DNA of 64,000 nt from Candidatus Didemnitutus sp. (lineage in GTDB: Bacteria; Verrucomicrobiota; Verrucomicrobiia; Opitutales; Opitutaceae), in contig JAGOQJ010000001.1 in the NCBI GenBank assembly GCA_017991595.1, positions 876,430 through 940,429 of the forward strand, given 5' to 3'. The position numbers and the translations under genes were made by a program. Every line of letters begins with the position of its first letter. The stretch's first letter is position 1. Below, one piece after another: positions 1 through 8,727 of this stretch. The notes beneath the pieces are model-generated. The model was given only the letters and a program-made list of their open reading frames with translations. It searched no databases and was not told where the DNA came from.

Positions 1-125
1 CTGCCGTCGTCGTGGAAGACGATCTCCCACGCGAGGTCGCGGGGCAGCGTGGCGGTGAGTGAGGTCCACATCGCCTGCGTGAGCGGCAGGTGATTGTGGA
101 GCGACGTGATGAACCCGACGCGCAT
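1..125 (-). CDS. Glycosyltransferase family 2, N-terminal fragment
   Basis: The first 41 codons of a gene that runs off the left edge of the window. The translation begins MRVGFITSLHNHLPLTQAMW and reaches IVFHDDG, which resembles the first strand and the Asp-Asp nucleotide-sugar-binding turn of GT-A family 2 glycosyltransferases. It starts 6 bases after the rfbA stop codon on the same strand, so it is probably the next gene of the dTDP-rhamnose operon and may use that sugar. With only the N-terminus visible, the family call rests on the position of the HDDG turn; acceptor and donor cannot be told. Confidence 0.6.
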   Translation of the reverse strand, partial: MRVGFITSLHNHLPLTQAMWTSLTATLPRDLAWEIVFHDDG

Positions 126-131
126 CCGGGC

Positions 132-1052
132 TCAGCGCAGGAGCGTGGCGAGGTATTCGCCGTAGGAGGACTTGCCGTGGCGGGCGACGTTGGCCTCGAG
201 GCGGGCGCGGTCGATCCAGCCGCGCTTGTAGGCGATCTCCTCGAGGCAGGCGAGTTTCAGGCCGGTGCGTTTCTCGAGCACATGGACGAAAGTGCCGGCG
301 TCGAGCAGCGAGTCGTGCGTGCCGGTGTCGAGCCAGGCGGTGCCGCGGCCGAAGAGCTCCACGTGCAGGCGGCCGCGCTCAAGGTAGAGGCGGTTGAGGT
401 CGGTGATCTCCAGCTCGCCGCGGGCGGAGGGGCGCAGGCTGCGCGCAAGCGCGACGACGTCGCGGTCGTAGAAATAGAGCCCGGGCACGGCGTAGTTGGA
501 TTTCGGCTGACGGGGCTTCTCCTCGATGGAGAGCACGCGGCCGTCGGGGGAGAATTCGACGACGCCGTAGGCAGTGGGGTTGGCGACGTGATAGCCGAAG
601 ATGGTGGCGCCTGCGGTGCGCGCGCCGGCGGTGGCGAGCGTCTCGATGAATTCGTTGCCGTAGAAAAGATTGTCCCCGAGCACGAGCGCGGAGGGCTCGT
701 TGCCGGTGAGGAAGCCGGTGTCGGCGGCGATGTGGAACGCTTGGGCGAGGCCCTCGGGCCGGGGTTGGGCGGCGTAGCTGAAGCGCACGCCGAAATGCGA
801 ACCGTCCTCGAGCAGGCGCTGGAAGAGCGGCAGGTCCTGCGGCGTGGAGATGACGAGGATCTCCCGGATGCCGGCCAGCATGAGCACGGACAGCGGGTAA
901 TAGATCATCGGCTTGTCGTAGACTGGCATCAGCTGCTTGCTGGCGGCGATGGTCAGCGGGTAGAGGCGCGTGCCGGAGCCGCCGGCGAGCACAATACCCT
1001 TGCGGGTGTTGCCGGTCGAAGGGTGAATGGCGATGGGCGATGGGCTAGACAC
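132..1052 (-). CDS. rfbA: Glucose-1-phosphate thymidylyltransferase RfbA/RmlA
   Basis: Makes dTDP-glucose from dTTP and glucose-1-phosphate, the first step of dTDP-rhamnose synthesis, in the cytosol. The nucleotide-binding signature [11 protein letters not shown] lies about 20 residues from the start, followed by [18 protein letters not shown]; the LVLGDN and [10 protein letters not shown] segments typical of RmlA are present. I place the start at a GTG (306 residues, close to the family's roughly 290-300), because the only in-frame ATG lies 104 codons upstream inside the preceding gene. The GTG start overlaps the end of the four-helix-bundle gene by 8 bases, which suggests translational coupling. 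Confidence 0.93.
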   Translation of the reverse strand: MSSPSPIAIHPSTGNTRKGIVLAGGSGTRLYPLTIAASKQLMPVYDKPMIYYPLSVLMLAGIREILVISTPQDLPLFQRLLEDGSHFGVRFSYAAQPRPEGLAQAFHIAADTGFLTGNEPSALVLGDNLFYGNEFIETLATAGARTAGATIFGYHVANPTAYGVVEFSPDGRVLSIEEKPRQPKSNYAVPGLYFYDRDVVALARSLRPSARGELEITDLNRLYLERGRLHVELFGRGTAWLDTGTHDSLLDAGTFVHVLEKRTGLKLACLEEIAYKRGWIDRARLEANVARHGKSSYGEYLATLLR

Positions 1053-1425
1053 GGGGAGAACGGGCTTTGATGAGAGCGCCAAGTTGCCGGGCGACTGAGA
1101 CGGAGGACTCGAGAAGCGGTTTGACGGTGGCATCAGGCAGGGCGCCGACTGCTGAGGCAATTTCCAATTGAGTGCGCAACTCCGCGAGCGAGCCCTTCGC
1201 GATGTAGAGATGTCGCACGCAGTCCTTGTCGGTATCGCGCTCGTCGCCTTCGGCAATGTTCGATGGAACGCTGACTGCCGCGCGTCGCATCTGATCGCGC
1301 AGACCGTAGTCACGCAGCGGTTCCGTGGCGCGATACACCGACACAGCCAAAGCCTTGGCTTCATGCCACACCCGCAAGTCGTGAAATCCGGTGCCCATCG
1401 CCTGATGCCTTTCGCCTTTGGCCAC
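1045..1425 (-). CDS. Four-helix bundle protein (23S rRNA intervening-sequence family)
   Basis: A 126-residue protein of the small all-helical family first seen encoded in 23S rRNA intervening sequences. Family marks are [21 protein letters not shown] at the start, then [19 protein letters not shown] and a later helix [11 protein letters not shown]. The molecular role of the family is unknown; members are often found beside polysaccharide and sugar-nucleotide genes. Here it sits inside the rhamnose operon, 3 bases after rfbB and overlapping rfbA by 8 bases, so it is almost certainly co-translated with them. An alternative start is Met10. Confidence 0.85.
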   Translation of the reverse strand: MAKGERHQAMGTGFHDLRVWHEAKALAVSVYRATEPLRDYGLRDQMRRAAVSVPSNIAEGDERDTDKDCVRHLYIAKGSLAELRTQLEIASAVGALPDATVKPLLESSVSVARQLGALIKARSPRV

Positions 1426-1428
1426 GCC

Positions 1429-2484
1429 TCAGCGGGCGGTGCCCAGTCGTTCTAGCTTGTAGGAACCGTCGAGGATCGACTGCCACCAGGGTTGGTTTTC
1501 GAGATACCATTGGACGGTCTTGCGGAAGCCGGAGGTGTGGTCCTGCTGCGGGGTCCAGCCGAGCTCGCGTTTGATCTTCGTGGCGTCGATGGCGTAGCGG
1601 AGGTCGTGGCCGGGGCGGTCGGCGACGAAGGTGATGAGCGACTCGTAACGCGTGCCGTCGGCGCAGGGGCGGAGTTCGTCGAGGATCGAGCAGAGCAGGC
1701 GCACGAGGTCGAGGTTCCGGCGCTCGTTGTTGCCGCCGATGTTGTAGGTCTCGCCCGTGCGACCGCGGGTGAGGACGGCGTGCAGCGCCTCGGCGTGATC
1801 GCCGACGTAGAGCCAGTCGCGGATATTCTCGCCCTTACCGTAAACGGGGATCGGGTCGCCGCGCAGGGCCTTCAGGATGACGACGGGGATGAGTTTCTCG
1901 GGAAACTGGTAGGGGCCGTAGTTGTTGGAGCAGTTCGTCACGAGGACGGGCAGACCGTAGGTATCGGCCCAGGCGCGGGCGAGGTGATCGGACGCGGCCT
2001 TGCTGGCGGAGTAGGGCGAGTGCGGATCGTAGGCGGTGGTCTCGGTGAACAGTCCGGCGGGTCCGAGCGAACCGTAAACCTCATCGGTGGAGACGTGGAG
2101 GAAACGGAAGCGCTCGCGCGCAGGGCCGGTGAGTTTATCGAAGTGACCGCGCGCGGCCTGGAGGAGCGTGAAGGTGCCGACGACGTTCGTCTGGATGAAC
2201 GCGCCGGGGCCGTCGATCGAGCGGTCGACGTGGCTCTCGGCGGCGAGGTGCATGACCGCGTTGGGCTGAAATTCCGCAAAGAGTTTCGCCATTGCCGCGG
2301 CGTCGCAGATGTCCGCCTGCGCGAAGCGGTAGCGCGGATGTGCGGCGACGTCGTCGAGCGAGTGGCGGTTGCCCGCGTAAGTGAGCTTGTCGACGTTGAG
2401 GACGGTGTGCTCCGTGGTGGTGAGGAGCAGCCGGACGAGATTGCTGCCGATGAAGCCGCAGCCGCCCGTCACTAAGATATTCAT
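1429..2484 (-). CDS. rfbB: dTDP-glucose 4,6-dehydratase RfbB/RmlB
   Basis: Converts dTDP-glucose to dTDP-4-keto-6-deoxyglucose with bound NAD+. It is an extended SDR of 351 residues: Rossmann motif [10 protein letters not shown] at residues 7-16, catalytic TDE at 133-135, and Tyr158/Lys162 in YSASK. The start chosen is the ATG before NILVTGG; the frame stays open 45 codons further upstream but that part runs into the neighbouring gene and is not conserved. It lies 44 bases downstream of the NRS/ER-like gene and 3 bases before the four-helix-bundle gene, as part of one operon. Confidence 0.96.
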   Translation of the reverse strand: MNILVTGGCGFIGSNLVRLLLTTTEHTVLNVDKLTYAGNRHSLDDVAAHPRYRFAQADICDAAAMAKLFAEFQPNAVMHLAAESHVDRSIDGPGAFIQTNVVGTFTLLQAARGHFDKLTGPARERFRFLHVSTDEVYGSLGPAGLFTETTAYDPHSPYSASKAASDHLARAWADTYGLPVLVTNCSNNYGPYQFPEKLIPVVILKALRGDPIPVYGKGENIRDWLYVGDHAEALHAVLTRGRTGETYNIGGNNERRNLDLVRLLCSILDELRPCADGTRYESLITFVADRPGHDLRYAIDATKIKRELGWTPQQDHTSGFRKTVQWYLENQPWWQSILDGSYKLERLGTAR

Positions 2485-2528
2485 GCGGAGAAGACCCGGG
2501 TTGGGGTTGGAGGTTGCCAAGGGAAGCG

Positions 2529-3401
2529 TCAGGCGGCGCGGCGCCAGCGGCGCAAGGCCTGCTCGATGGCGGCGTGCACTTCGGTGAGCGCGATGCCGGT
2601 GGCGAGAAGTTTGGAACAATCCATCACGCAGTTGGAGCGCGGAGTCTTGGCGGCCTGGGTCATGAACTCGGCCTCGTCGCGGAAGAAGCGGAAGGGTTTG
2701 TCGAGCACGCCGGTGCGGCGCACGAGTTCGACGATCTCGCGCGTGGTGATGTGGCCCGGGTTGGTGACGTTGTAGGTGCCGAAGGGCACGCGCCGCTCCC
2801 AGCAGGCGAAGCTGGCGGCGGCAAACTCGTCGAGCTGGCAGATGGAGTTGGTCGCCTCAAGCAGCGTGTCGTAGCGCATGATCTTCGTGAGGTAATTGCG
2901 CGGGTGGTCGACCTCGTTGAAGGGGATGCGCAGACGCCAGATGTAGACGTCGGGCTGGCCGGCGAGCACTTCCTCGCCGAGGGCCTTGGTGCCGGAGTAG
3001 AAGCTGCAGTTGTCGGTGCGGAAGGAGAAATTCGGCACGTCGGTCTCGCGGAAGCCGGTGCCTTCGGGGCGGGCGCCGGTGTAGATGCAGCCGGAGGACA
3101 CGTGGCCCCACGGCACGCCGGCGGCGGCGCAGGCGCGCGCGATGCGCCCGGGGAGGACGGCGTTGCCGAAGAGGCAATCGTCCTTGTGCAACTCGCAGGC
3201 GTCGACGTTGGGTTTGCCGGTGTAGCCGGCGGCGTTGATCAGAAAGTCCGGCTTCTCGGCGCGGAGCAGGGCGGTGAGCGCGGCCTCGTTGGTGTAGTCG
3301 AACTCCGCGCGCCGGAGGTTGCGGAACGGCACTCCCTTGCGCTGCAGCAGCGCCTGATAGGCGTTGCCCACGTAACCCGAGCCTCCGAGCAGAAAAATCA
3401 T
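2529..3401 (-). CDS. NRS/ER-type dTDP-4-keto-6-deoxyglucose epimerase/reductase (RmlD superfamily)
   Basis: A 290-residue extended SDR, the first gene of the rhamnose operon. Rossmann motif GGSGYVG is at residues 6-12 and catalytic Tyr135/Lys139 are in YSGTK. From memory of the family, the internal segments match plant UER1/NRS-ER better than bacterial Rml[23 protein letters not shown] (Cys105), [32 protein letters not shown] and the near-terminal APRSN-like TPRSNCVMD. Plant NRS/ER performs both the 3,5-epimerisation and the 4-reduction, so this gene could cover the RmlC and RmlD steps; no separate rmlC or rmlD is visible here. The product would be dTDP-L-rhamnose. The alternative is an RmlD-like reductase with rmlC elsewhere. 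Confidence 0.8.
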   Translation of the reverse strand: MIFLLGGSGYVGNAYQALLQRKGVPFRNLRRAEFDYTNEAALTALLRAEKPDFLINAAGYTGKPNVDACELHKDDCLFGNAVLPGRIARACAAAGVPWGHVSSGCIYTGARPEGTGFRETDVPNFSFRTDNCSFYSGTKALGEEVLAGQPDVYIWRLRIPFNEVDHPRNYLTKIMRYDTLLEATNSICQLDEFAAASFACWERRVPFGTYNVTNPGHITTREIVELVRRTGVLDKPFRFFRDEAEFMTQAAKTPRSNCVMDCSKLLATGIALTEVHAAIEQALRRWRRAA

Positions 3402-3529
3402 GCCGCACCTTGGCCTCGGCGCGCGAGGGAGGTCAACCCAGGTTTGGAGGCTGAGGGGATGACCTTTGGCCCAAACGGGGGGAATGGGGGAGATCAGGTG
3501 TCGGCTCGCATTATTTTCAGGCGCAAAAA

Positions 3530-3757
3530 CTACATGGAATAACCGGGTTGCTTGTAGAGCATGTCGGATTTAGCCGCGATGTCCGGGCGATAGACTTTTC
3601 CCGCCCAGTCGCCGGGCGGGATTTCCTCGAGGGCGACGGATACGGATTCCTCGCCGTAGCCAAGCACGTGCATCACGTCGGCGGTGATGCGATCGGCGAG
3701 GTCACGTTTCTGTGCCTCGGATTTTCCGGGCCAGAGTTTGACGATGATGTGTGGCAT
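3530..3757 (-). CDS. pptA: PptA-type tautomerase
   Basis: A 75-residue member of the 4-oxalocrotonate tautomerase superfamily. The catalytic proline directly follows the initiator Met ([11 protein letters not shown]), and the C-terminus LYKQPGYSM matches the E. coli PptA/YdcE ending. Such enzymes catalyse enol-keto tautomerisation using the N-terminal proline as general base; the natural substrate of PptA-type members is not known. It is the last gene of the minus-strand redox cluster, 34 bases after the SDR gene, so it is probably co-transcribed with it. Confidence 0.85.
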   Translation of the reverse strand: MPHIIVKLWPGKSEAQKRDLADRITADVMHVLGYGEESVSVALEEIPPGDWAGKVYRPDIAAKSDMLYKQPGYSM

Positions 3758-3791
3758 GATGCAGCTCCTTCGAGAGAGAGGTCTTTCAGAT

Positions 3792-4535
3792 TTACCACGG
3801 CTGATTGGCGGGGCCGACGGTGAACTCGTTGATCGTGGTGTCGGCGGGCTGTTCGAGGGCGAAGGCTACGACGCTGGCGATCCGGTCGGGGGAGATGCCG
3901 TAGCGTTGGTAGAGTTGCTGCATCGCGGCGGCGCTGGCCTGGTGGTGAATGCCGCCCAGCAACTCGGTATTGATGGCTGCGGGGTAGATGGTCGCGGTGC
4001 GGATGTTCGTGCCCTCCATGGCGGACTCGATGCGGAGAACCTCCATGAAGTCGCGCACGAACCACTTGGTGCCGCCGTAGACGGCGCTGCCGGGGTAGGC
4101 CTTGAGCCCGGCGACCGACGAGGTGGCGATCACATGCCCCGATTTCTGGCGAAGAAACGTCGGCAGCACGGCCGCGACGCCGTTGAGCACGCCCTTGATG
4201 TTCACGTCGACCGTTTGGTGCCAGTCGTCGACATTCAGGGCCGACAGAGGCGCGGTCGGCATGATGCCGGCGTTAAGGAAGATGGCGTCAACGCGGCCGA
4301 ATGTCTTGAGTGCGAGGGCGGCGATGGCGTCGTTGTCGGACCGCTTGGTGACGTCCAATTCCTGACTGACGGCTTCGCCCCCGGCGTTGCGGATTTCCGT
4401 GACGATTTGCTTGAGCTTGGATTCGCGCCGCGCGCCGAGGACGACTTTGGCGCCTTTGGCGGCGAGTAGTTTGGCGGTCGACTCGCCGATGCCGGACGAG
4501 GCTCCCGTGAGGATGACGACTTTGTCTTTGATCAT
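3792..4535 (-). CDS. SDR family oxidoreductase
   Basis: A classical short-chain dehydrogenase of 247 residues. The cofactor motif TGASSGIG is at 10-17, NAG at 88-90, the catalytic Ser at 139-140 and Tyr153/Lys157 in YGGTK. The arginines after the second strand (GARRESK) suggest NADP(H) rather than NAD(H). It resembles the YdfG-like group that acts on hydroxy-acids and small carbonyls, but the substrate cannot be read from sequence. It sits in a cluster with a tautomerase, a cupin and two further oxidoreductases, pointing to detoxification or turnover of small carbonyl compounds. Confidence 0.88.
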   Translation of the reverse strand: MIKDKVVILTGASSGIGESTAKLLAAKGAKVVLGARRESKLKQIVTEIRNAGGEAVSQELDVTKRSDNDAIAALALKTFGRVDAIFLNAGIMPTAPLSALNVDDWHQTVDVNIKGVLNGVAAVLPTFLRQKSGHVIATSSVAGLKAYPGSAVYGGTKWFVRDFMEVLRIESAMEGTNIRTATIYPAAINTELLGGIHHQASAAAMQQLYQRYGISPDRIASVVAFALEQPADTTINEFTVGPANQPW

Positions 4536-4595
4536 GGTGCGGTGGATTTGAGAGTGGGCTGTTGAGCGGAAACGGAACGTGGGTGCACGGCGCGC

Positions 4596-5126
4596 TTAGC
4601 GGGTGGCTTGATATTGCTCGTCGCTGACATGTTCGAGCCAGTCGACCACCTTGCCGTTCAGCTGCTCCTGGATCGCGATGTGGGTCATGGCGGAAGTCGG
4701 GCCGGCGCCGTGCCAATGCTTGAGGCCGGGCGGGAACCACACGACGTCGCCGGGCCGGATTTCCTCGATGGGGCCGCCGTCACGTTGCACCCGGCCCACG
4801 CCGGAAGTAACGATCAGCGTCTGGCCCAGCGGGTGGGTGTGCCACGCAGTGCGGGCGCCGGGCTCGAAAGTGACACTCGAGGCGGCGGCCCGCGTCAGCG
4901 GCGTGGCGCCGAAAAGCGGGTCGATGCGGACGGTGCCGGTGAACCATGCGCCGGGACCTTTGACGGAGGGCTGGGAGCCATTGCGGGTAATTACGATATC
5001 CATGGTGGAGCCTTTGTTTGAGTGGATGGAGCGGAGTTGCTGAGCCTGCGCATTCGCCGACAGCGCCATGGCAGCAAGTGCTGCGGTCTTGATGAAGGTG
5101 CGTCGATGAATGGGTGAGGAAGTCAT
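4596..5126 (-). CDS. Exported cupin-domain protein
   Basis: A single-domain cupin of 176 residues with a Tat-like leader ([22 protein letters not shown]). The first cupin motif supplies His96, His98 and Gln102 (HTHPLGQT), and the second gives His137/His139 in PGLKHWHG, the usual metal-ligand set. Related proteins are often annotated as (R)-mandelonitrile lyase-like or quercetinase-like cupins. The leader implies export to the periplasm; a second Met at residue 42 (MDIVITRNG) could instead give a cytosolic form and matches the usual start of leaderless relatives. It lies 60 bases upstream of the SDR gene in the same cluster. Confidence 0.82.
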   Translation of the reverse strand: MTSSPIHRRTFIKTAALAAMALSANAQAQQLRSIHSNKGSTMDIVITRNGSQPSVKGPGAWFTGTVRIDPLFGATPLTRAAASSVTFEPGARTAWHTHPLGQTLIVTSGVGRVQRDGGPIEEIRPGDVVWFPPGLKHWHGAGPTSAMTHIAIQEQLNGKVVDWLEHVSDEQYQATR

Positions 5127-5247
5127 GGCGGAAATGATGTGAGGAATTCAGCTTAGCGGGTTTCGCCGGAGTCGTCGCCCGAGGGCTTGCTTGGGTTGTA
5201 GGATCCTTGCGGCTAAACGGCGGCGACAATGCGCGTGGGTTCGCAAC

Positions 5248-6357
5248 TCAGGCCTGCTGAATCGATGCGGCTGCGGCCGACTTCTCCAGCGCGTCGATGA
5301 TTTCGTGGAGCGCGACGGCGTTGCGGAAGGAGGGCGCCGTGCGAGTGCCGTGTTGGATGTCGTCCGCCAGCTTGGAGTAGATGCGGGCGACGTTGCGGGC
5401 CGTGACATTTGCCGGCCAGCCGATGTAGACCGAGGGGGGAGGAACCAAGGGCTGCAGTTCCGTCGCCTCGCCGCGCGCCCCGCGGAGGCTGAGTTGAACC
5501 ATCTGAGCGTGACCCAAACCTGCGGTGACTTGGATGTCGCCTTCGGTGCCGTTGATTTCCCACAACAGATTTGTCCCGCGGGATACGCCGCCGCGATAGT
5601 GGATTGAGACTGCGGCGCCGCTCGCGAGAGTTCCATGTGCCATGACCTGGTCGGGGGCGGACTTTGGGCGGGTTTCGCCGGTGTCGGTCAGCCTCACTGA
5701 GGAGAAGCGGTGGCCGAAGCGTGCCGACAGATCGCCGAAGGGGCCGAGCACGTCCATCATCGCCGCAAGAGTGTGGGCGAGCGGGATCGACTGCATCGTC
5801 GCGCCGTTGGCGGCGTCGAACAGGTAGGCGTAGTCTGCGATCGTTTCGCCGGCCCAGTTGCCGCCGGAGCCGATCAAAGTCGTGGACAGCACCCGGCCGA
5901 CGTAGCCATCGGAAATCAGCTTGGCGAGATGCTCGATTTCGATGGCCGCGCGAGCTTGCGTGCCGACGGCAGCGACGACGCCTTTTGCCTCGGCCAGAGC
6001 AGCGAGTTGCCTGGCTTCGGCGAGGCCGTTGCCGAGCGGCCATTCGCAGTAGACATGCTTGCCCGCATCGAGCGCGGCCGTGACGAGGGCCAGATGATAC
6101 GGAACCTTGACCGTGACTACGACGAGGTCGACCTCCGGCGAGGCAGACAACTCTGCGACCGAAGCAAAGGCGTGGGGGAGTCCGAGCGCCGCCGCGGTGC
6201 GGCGACTGCTTTCGAGTGACGAGTTCGCGACTCCGACGATCCTGAAACGCGGAGCGAGGGCGTTGATGGCGGGGATGTGGGCGGTCGCGGCCCAATGACT
6301 GTCGGGGTTCAGGCCGATGAAGCCCACGTTTATCGACGAGCGAAGGGATTGGCTCAT
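5248..6357 (-). CDS. Gfo/Idh/MocA oxidoreductase, Gal80-like
   Basis: A 369-residue NAD(P)-binding protein with an N-terminal Rossmann domain (INVGFIGLNPDSHWAATAHIPA) and the CEWPLGNGLAEA segment, which corresponds to the CEKP loop of the family. The C-terminal half resembles the Gal80 C-terminal domain. The usual catalytic Lys of EKP is replaced by Trp in EWP, which is common in the Gal80-like group and leaves the catalytic activity uncertain. It could be a sugar-type dehydrogenase or a non-catalytic sensor. Its start is 25 bases after the alcohol dehydrogenase stop, so the two are co-transcribed. Confidence 0.85.
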   Translation of the reverse strand: MSQSLRSSINVGFIGLNPDSHWAATAHIPAINALAPRFRIVGVANSSLESSRRTAAALGLPHAFASVAELSASPEVDLVVVTVKVPYHLALVTAALDAGKHVYCEWPLGNGLAEARQLAALAEAKGVVAAVGTQARAAIEIEHLAKLISDGYVGRVLSTTLIGSGGNWAGETIADYAYLFDAANGATMQSIPLAHTLAAMMDVLGPFGDLSARFGHRFSSVRLTDTGETRPKSAPDQVMAHGTLASGAAVSIHYRGGVSRGTNLLWEINGTEGDIQVTAGLGHAQMVQLSLRGARGEATELQPLVPPPSVYIGWPANVTARNVARIYSKLADDIQHGTRTAPSFRNAVALHEIIDALEKSAAAASIQQA

Positions 6358-6382
6358 GGTTGGTGCGGGGCGGGCGGTTCGG

Positions 6383-7546
6383 TCAGCGGAGCGAGGCCAT
6401 GTCGATGACGTAGCGGAACTTCACCTCGCCGGCGACGACCTTGGTGTAGGCCTCGTCGATCTGCTGGACCGGGATGAGTTCGACGTCCGGGTAGATGTTG
6501 TGCGCCACCGAGTAGTCGACGACCGCCTGGGTCTCGGGCATGCCGCCGATCAGCGAACCGGAGATCTTGCGGCGGGCATTGAAGATGAGTCCGTTGGTCA
6601 TGAGCTTCGGGGACTCGGCCATTGCCGGGAGGCCGACGATCACCAACTCGCCGTCGAGCTTGAGCATGCTGACATACATCATCGGGTCGTAGGGCTTCGG
6701 AATGGTGCTCAGCACAAAATTGAAGCGGCTGCTCAGGCTCTTCAGTTCGTCGGGGTTATTGACGTTCACAAAGGCCTTCGCGCCCATGGCGAGGGCGTCG
6801 GCCCGCTTTTCCTCGGTGATGTCGAAGACGGTGACCTTGGCGCCGAAGGAAACGGCATACTTCACGGCGAGGTGGCCGAGGCCGCCGAAGCCCGCCACCG
6901 CGACTTCATCGCCGGCTTTGATGTGCGCACGGCGCAAGGGCGAGTAAGTCGTGATGCCCGCGCAGAGCAACGGGGCGACCCGCTTGAGGTCGGCGCCATC
7001 CGGGATCTTCACCACGAAGCTGTCCTTCACGACGATGTTGTTCGAGTAGCCGCCCTGGGTGATTTCGCCGCCGTGAAAGCGGTCCGGGTAGCCGTAGGTG
7101 AAGACCGTGCCGCGTTGGCAAAACTGTTCCTCACCGGCGAGACACATTTCGCATTCGCCACAGGAGTTGACCATGCAGCCCACGCCGGCGGCGTCGCCGA
7201 CCTTGAACTTGGTCACGTCCTTACCGACCTGGGTCACCCGGCCGACGATCTCGTGTCCCGGAACCACGGGATAGGGCGAGGGCCCCCATTCGCTGCGCAC
7301 CGAGTGGATGTCGCTGTGGCAGATGCCGGAGTAGAGGATCTCGATCAAAATATCGTGGTCACCGACGGCGTGGCGCGTGAAGGTATACGGCTGGAAATTG
7401 CCGTGGGCCGATTGCATGGCGTAGCCCTTGGCAGGCACGCGGCCGCCGTGGCCGGCATGGCTTTGTTCCATGGAGTCAGCGGCGGGTAAGGAGGCGACCG
7501 GCAGGGCCAGTAGCAGCGTCAACAGGCGAAGAAGTGTTCGGTTCAT
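6383..7546 (-). CDS. Zn-dependent NAD(P) alcohol dehydrogenase with an N-terminal leader
   Basis: A YahK/AdhC-type medium-chain dehydrogenase of 387 residues. Catalytic zinc ligands are Cys76-His77 and His98-Glu99 (GHE); the structural zinc cysteines lie around 129-143 (CGECEMC...C), and GFGGLGHLAVK is the cofactor-binding loop. The typical catalytic start would be near residue 44 (MQSAHGN). Before it lie about 43 extra residues that look like a Sec signal peptide (LLRLLTLLLALPVASLPAADS) plus a His/Gly-rich linker. That is odd for an NAD(P)-dependent enzyme. It is the first gene of the minus-strand cluster and faces the AraC regulator. Confidence 0.88.
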   Translation of the reverse strand: MNRTLLRLLTLLLALPVASLPAADSMEQSHAGHGGRVPAKGYAMQSAHGNFQPYTFTRHAVGDHDILIEILYSGICHSDIHSVRSEWGPSPYPVVPGHEIVGRVTQVGKDVTKFKVGDAAGVGCMVNSCGECEMCLAGEEQFCQRGTVFTYGYPDRFHGGEITQGGYSNNIVVKDSFVVKIPDGADLKRVAPLLCAGITTYSPLRRAHIKAGDEVAVAGFGGLGHLAVKYAVSFGAKVTVFDITEEKRADALAMGAKAFVNVNNPDELKSLSSRFNFVLSTIPKPYDPMMYVSMLKLDGELVIVGLPAMAESPKLMTNGLIFNARRKISGSLIGGMPETQAVVDYSVAHNIYPDVELIPVQQIDEAYTKVVAGEVKFRYVIDMASLR

Positions 7547-7591
7547 CGTGCCACCAGCTTATCAAGTGCGCGCGTTTTCTTCGCCCAGACC

Positions 7592-7619
7592 CTTGCGCAG
7601 AATGTTGTATTCTTGCGCA
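7592..7619. promoter_or_regulatory. Direct repeat CTTGCGCA x2, candidate AraC operator
   Basis: Two exact copies of CTTGCGCA start at 7592 and 7612, exactly 20 bases apart, in the 179-base divergent gap between the alcohol dehydrogenase and the AraC-family gene. A third, partial copy (CTTGCG) starts at 7670. AraC-family regulators commonly bind direct repeats about two helical turns apart, so this is the best candidate operator for the redox cluster, the regulator itself, or both. TGCGCA is also self-complementary, so a dimer binding in the inverted sense cannot be excluded. Confidence 0.5.
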
Positions 7620-7725
7620 AAACGAGCGCCACTCTGGCAAGCCCCTTGTTCCCCGCACTCGGGTGTGCGCTTGCGGATGGCTGCGGACAGAATAGTTAAG
7701 GTGGAGAAGAAATTCAGGTGCCGCT

Positions 7726-8631
7726 ATGCCGATCCCCGAGACCACTTCCGCCGAAGCCTACCTGCCTTACACGCACTCAAGGTTGTTGCGGCCGAGTCGC
7801 GGCAAAGCCTGGCGTGATCTCAAGGCGTGGATTCACGAGCCGCTGCGCGAAACCGATTCCGTGGCTCTGCCCGGAGTCAGAGAGGCCTATCTCGCGTGGA
7901 CGTTTTCCGGCGAGGCGGAGTTTCAGGAACGCGAGGGTGATTCGCCGTGGATCACGCATCGGATCAAGAAGGGGTCGTTTTTTCTGACCACCGGCGGCGG
8001 CCCGTATGAATGCCGGTGGAAGGCGCTGACGCCCGAGCCGTTCCTGTCGATGATGGTGTTCGTCGAACTGCCGTTGCTGCAGCGCGCCATGGAGGAGGTA
8101 TTCGGCGCGAAGGCCTCTCGCGTCCGCCTGCGCGATCTATCGGCCTTTACCGATCCAGATCTCAGTTGGCTGATGGAGCGGGTGAAGGAGGAGTTGATGG
8201 CCCGGCGAGCCAGCATCCTACGCGTCCAAGGGCTGGCCGAACTCATCGCCACGCACCTCGCCCGTCATTACGCCGAGGCGGCCGACGATGCATCGAGCGG
8301 TAGTTCGGCGCTGCCGGGGTTCAAACTGAAGCAAATCACGGACTGGATCGGCCGGCACCTCGACAAGGAGTTCAACCTAGACGAGCTCGCGGCGAGGGCG
8401 GGATTGAGCAAGTTCCACTTTCATCGCCTCTTCAAGGAGGCTACGGGCGTATCGCCGGCGAAATACCAGTTGAATGCCCGGGTCGATGAGGCGCGACGGC
8501 TTTTGCGCGAAACCAAGCGGCCGGTGATCGAGATCGCGTTGGAGCTTGGCTTCTCAAGTCCGAGTCACTTCGCGCAGGTGTTCCGGCGAGAGACGCACAT
8601 GACGCCTGTCGAGTTCCGCCGCCAGTCGTGA
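7726..8631 (+). CDS. AraC family transcriptional regulator
   Basis: A 301-residue regulator. The N-terminal portion is a cupin-like sensor of the short type, and the C-terminal third (about 200-301) carries the two AraC helix-turn-helix units: LDELAARAGLSKFHFHRLFKEATGVSPAKY and then IEIALELGFSSPSHFAQVFRRETHMTPVEFR. It is transcribed away from the redox cluster and is its likely local regulator; the repeat at 7592-7619 lies between them. The effector is unknown but is presumably a substrate or stress signal linked to the dehydrogenases. Confidence 0.92.
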   Translation: MPIPETTSAEAYLPYTHSRLLRPSRGKAWRDLKAWIHEPLRETDSVALPGVREAYLAWTFSGEAEFQEREGDSPWITHRIKKGSFFLTTGGGPYECRWKALTPEPFLSMMVFVELPLLQRAMEEVFGAKASRVRLRDLSAFTDPDLSWLMERVKEELMARRASILRVQGLAELIATHLARHYAEAADDASSGSSALPGFKLKQITDWIGRHLDKEFNLDELAARAGLSKFHFHRLFKEATGVSPAKYQLNARVDEARRLLRETKRPVIEIALELGFSSPSHFAQVFRRETHMTPVEFRRQS

Positions 8632-8727
8632 GGCGCGACAGACGCCGGTGACGGCGGCTGCGGCTATTACACGCCTGCCTGCGTCACGAACGCTGGCATT
8701 GCCAATCCGGCTCCGGCGGCTTGCCGC

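Noticed and set aside
2485..2619. Longer N-terminus for RfbB
   Set aside because: The additional codons are Arg/His-rich, overlap the end of the upstream gene, and the Rossmann fold begins directly after the Met at 2484.
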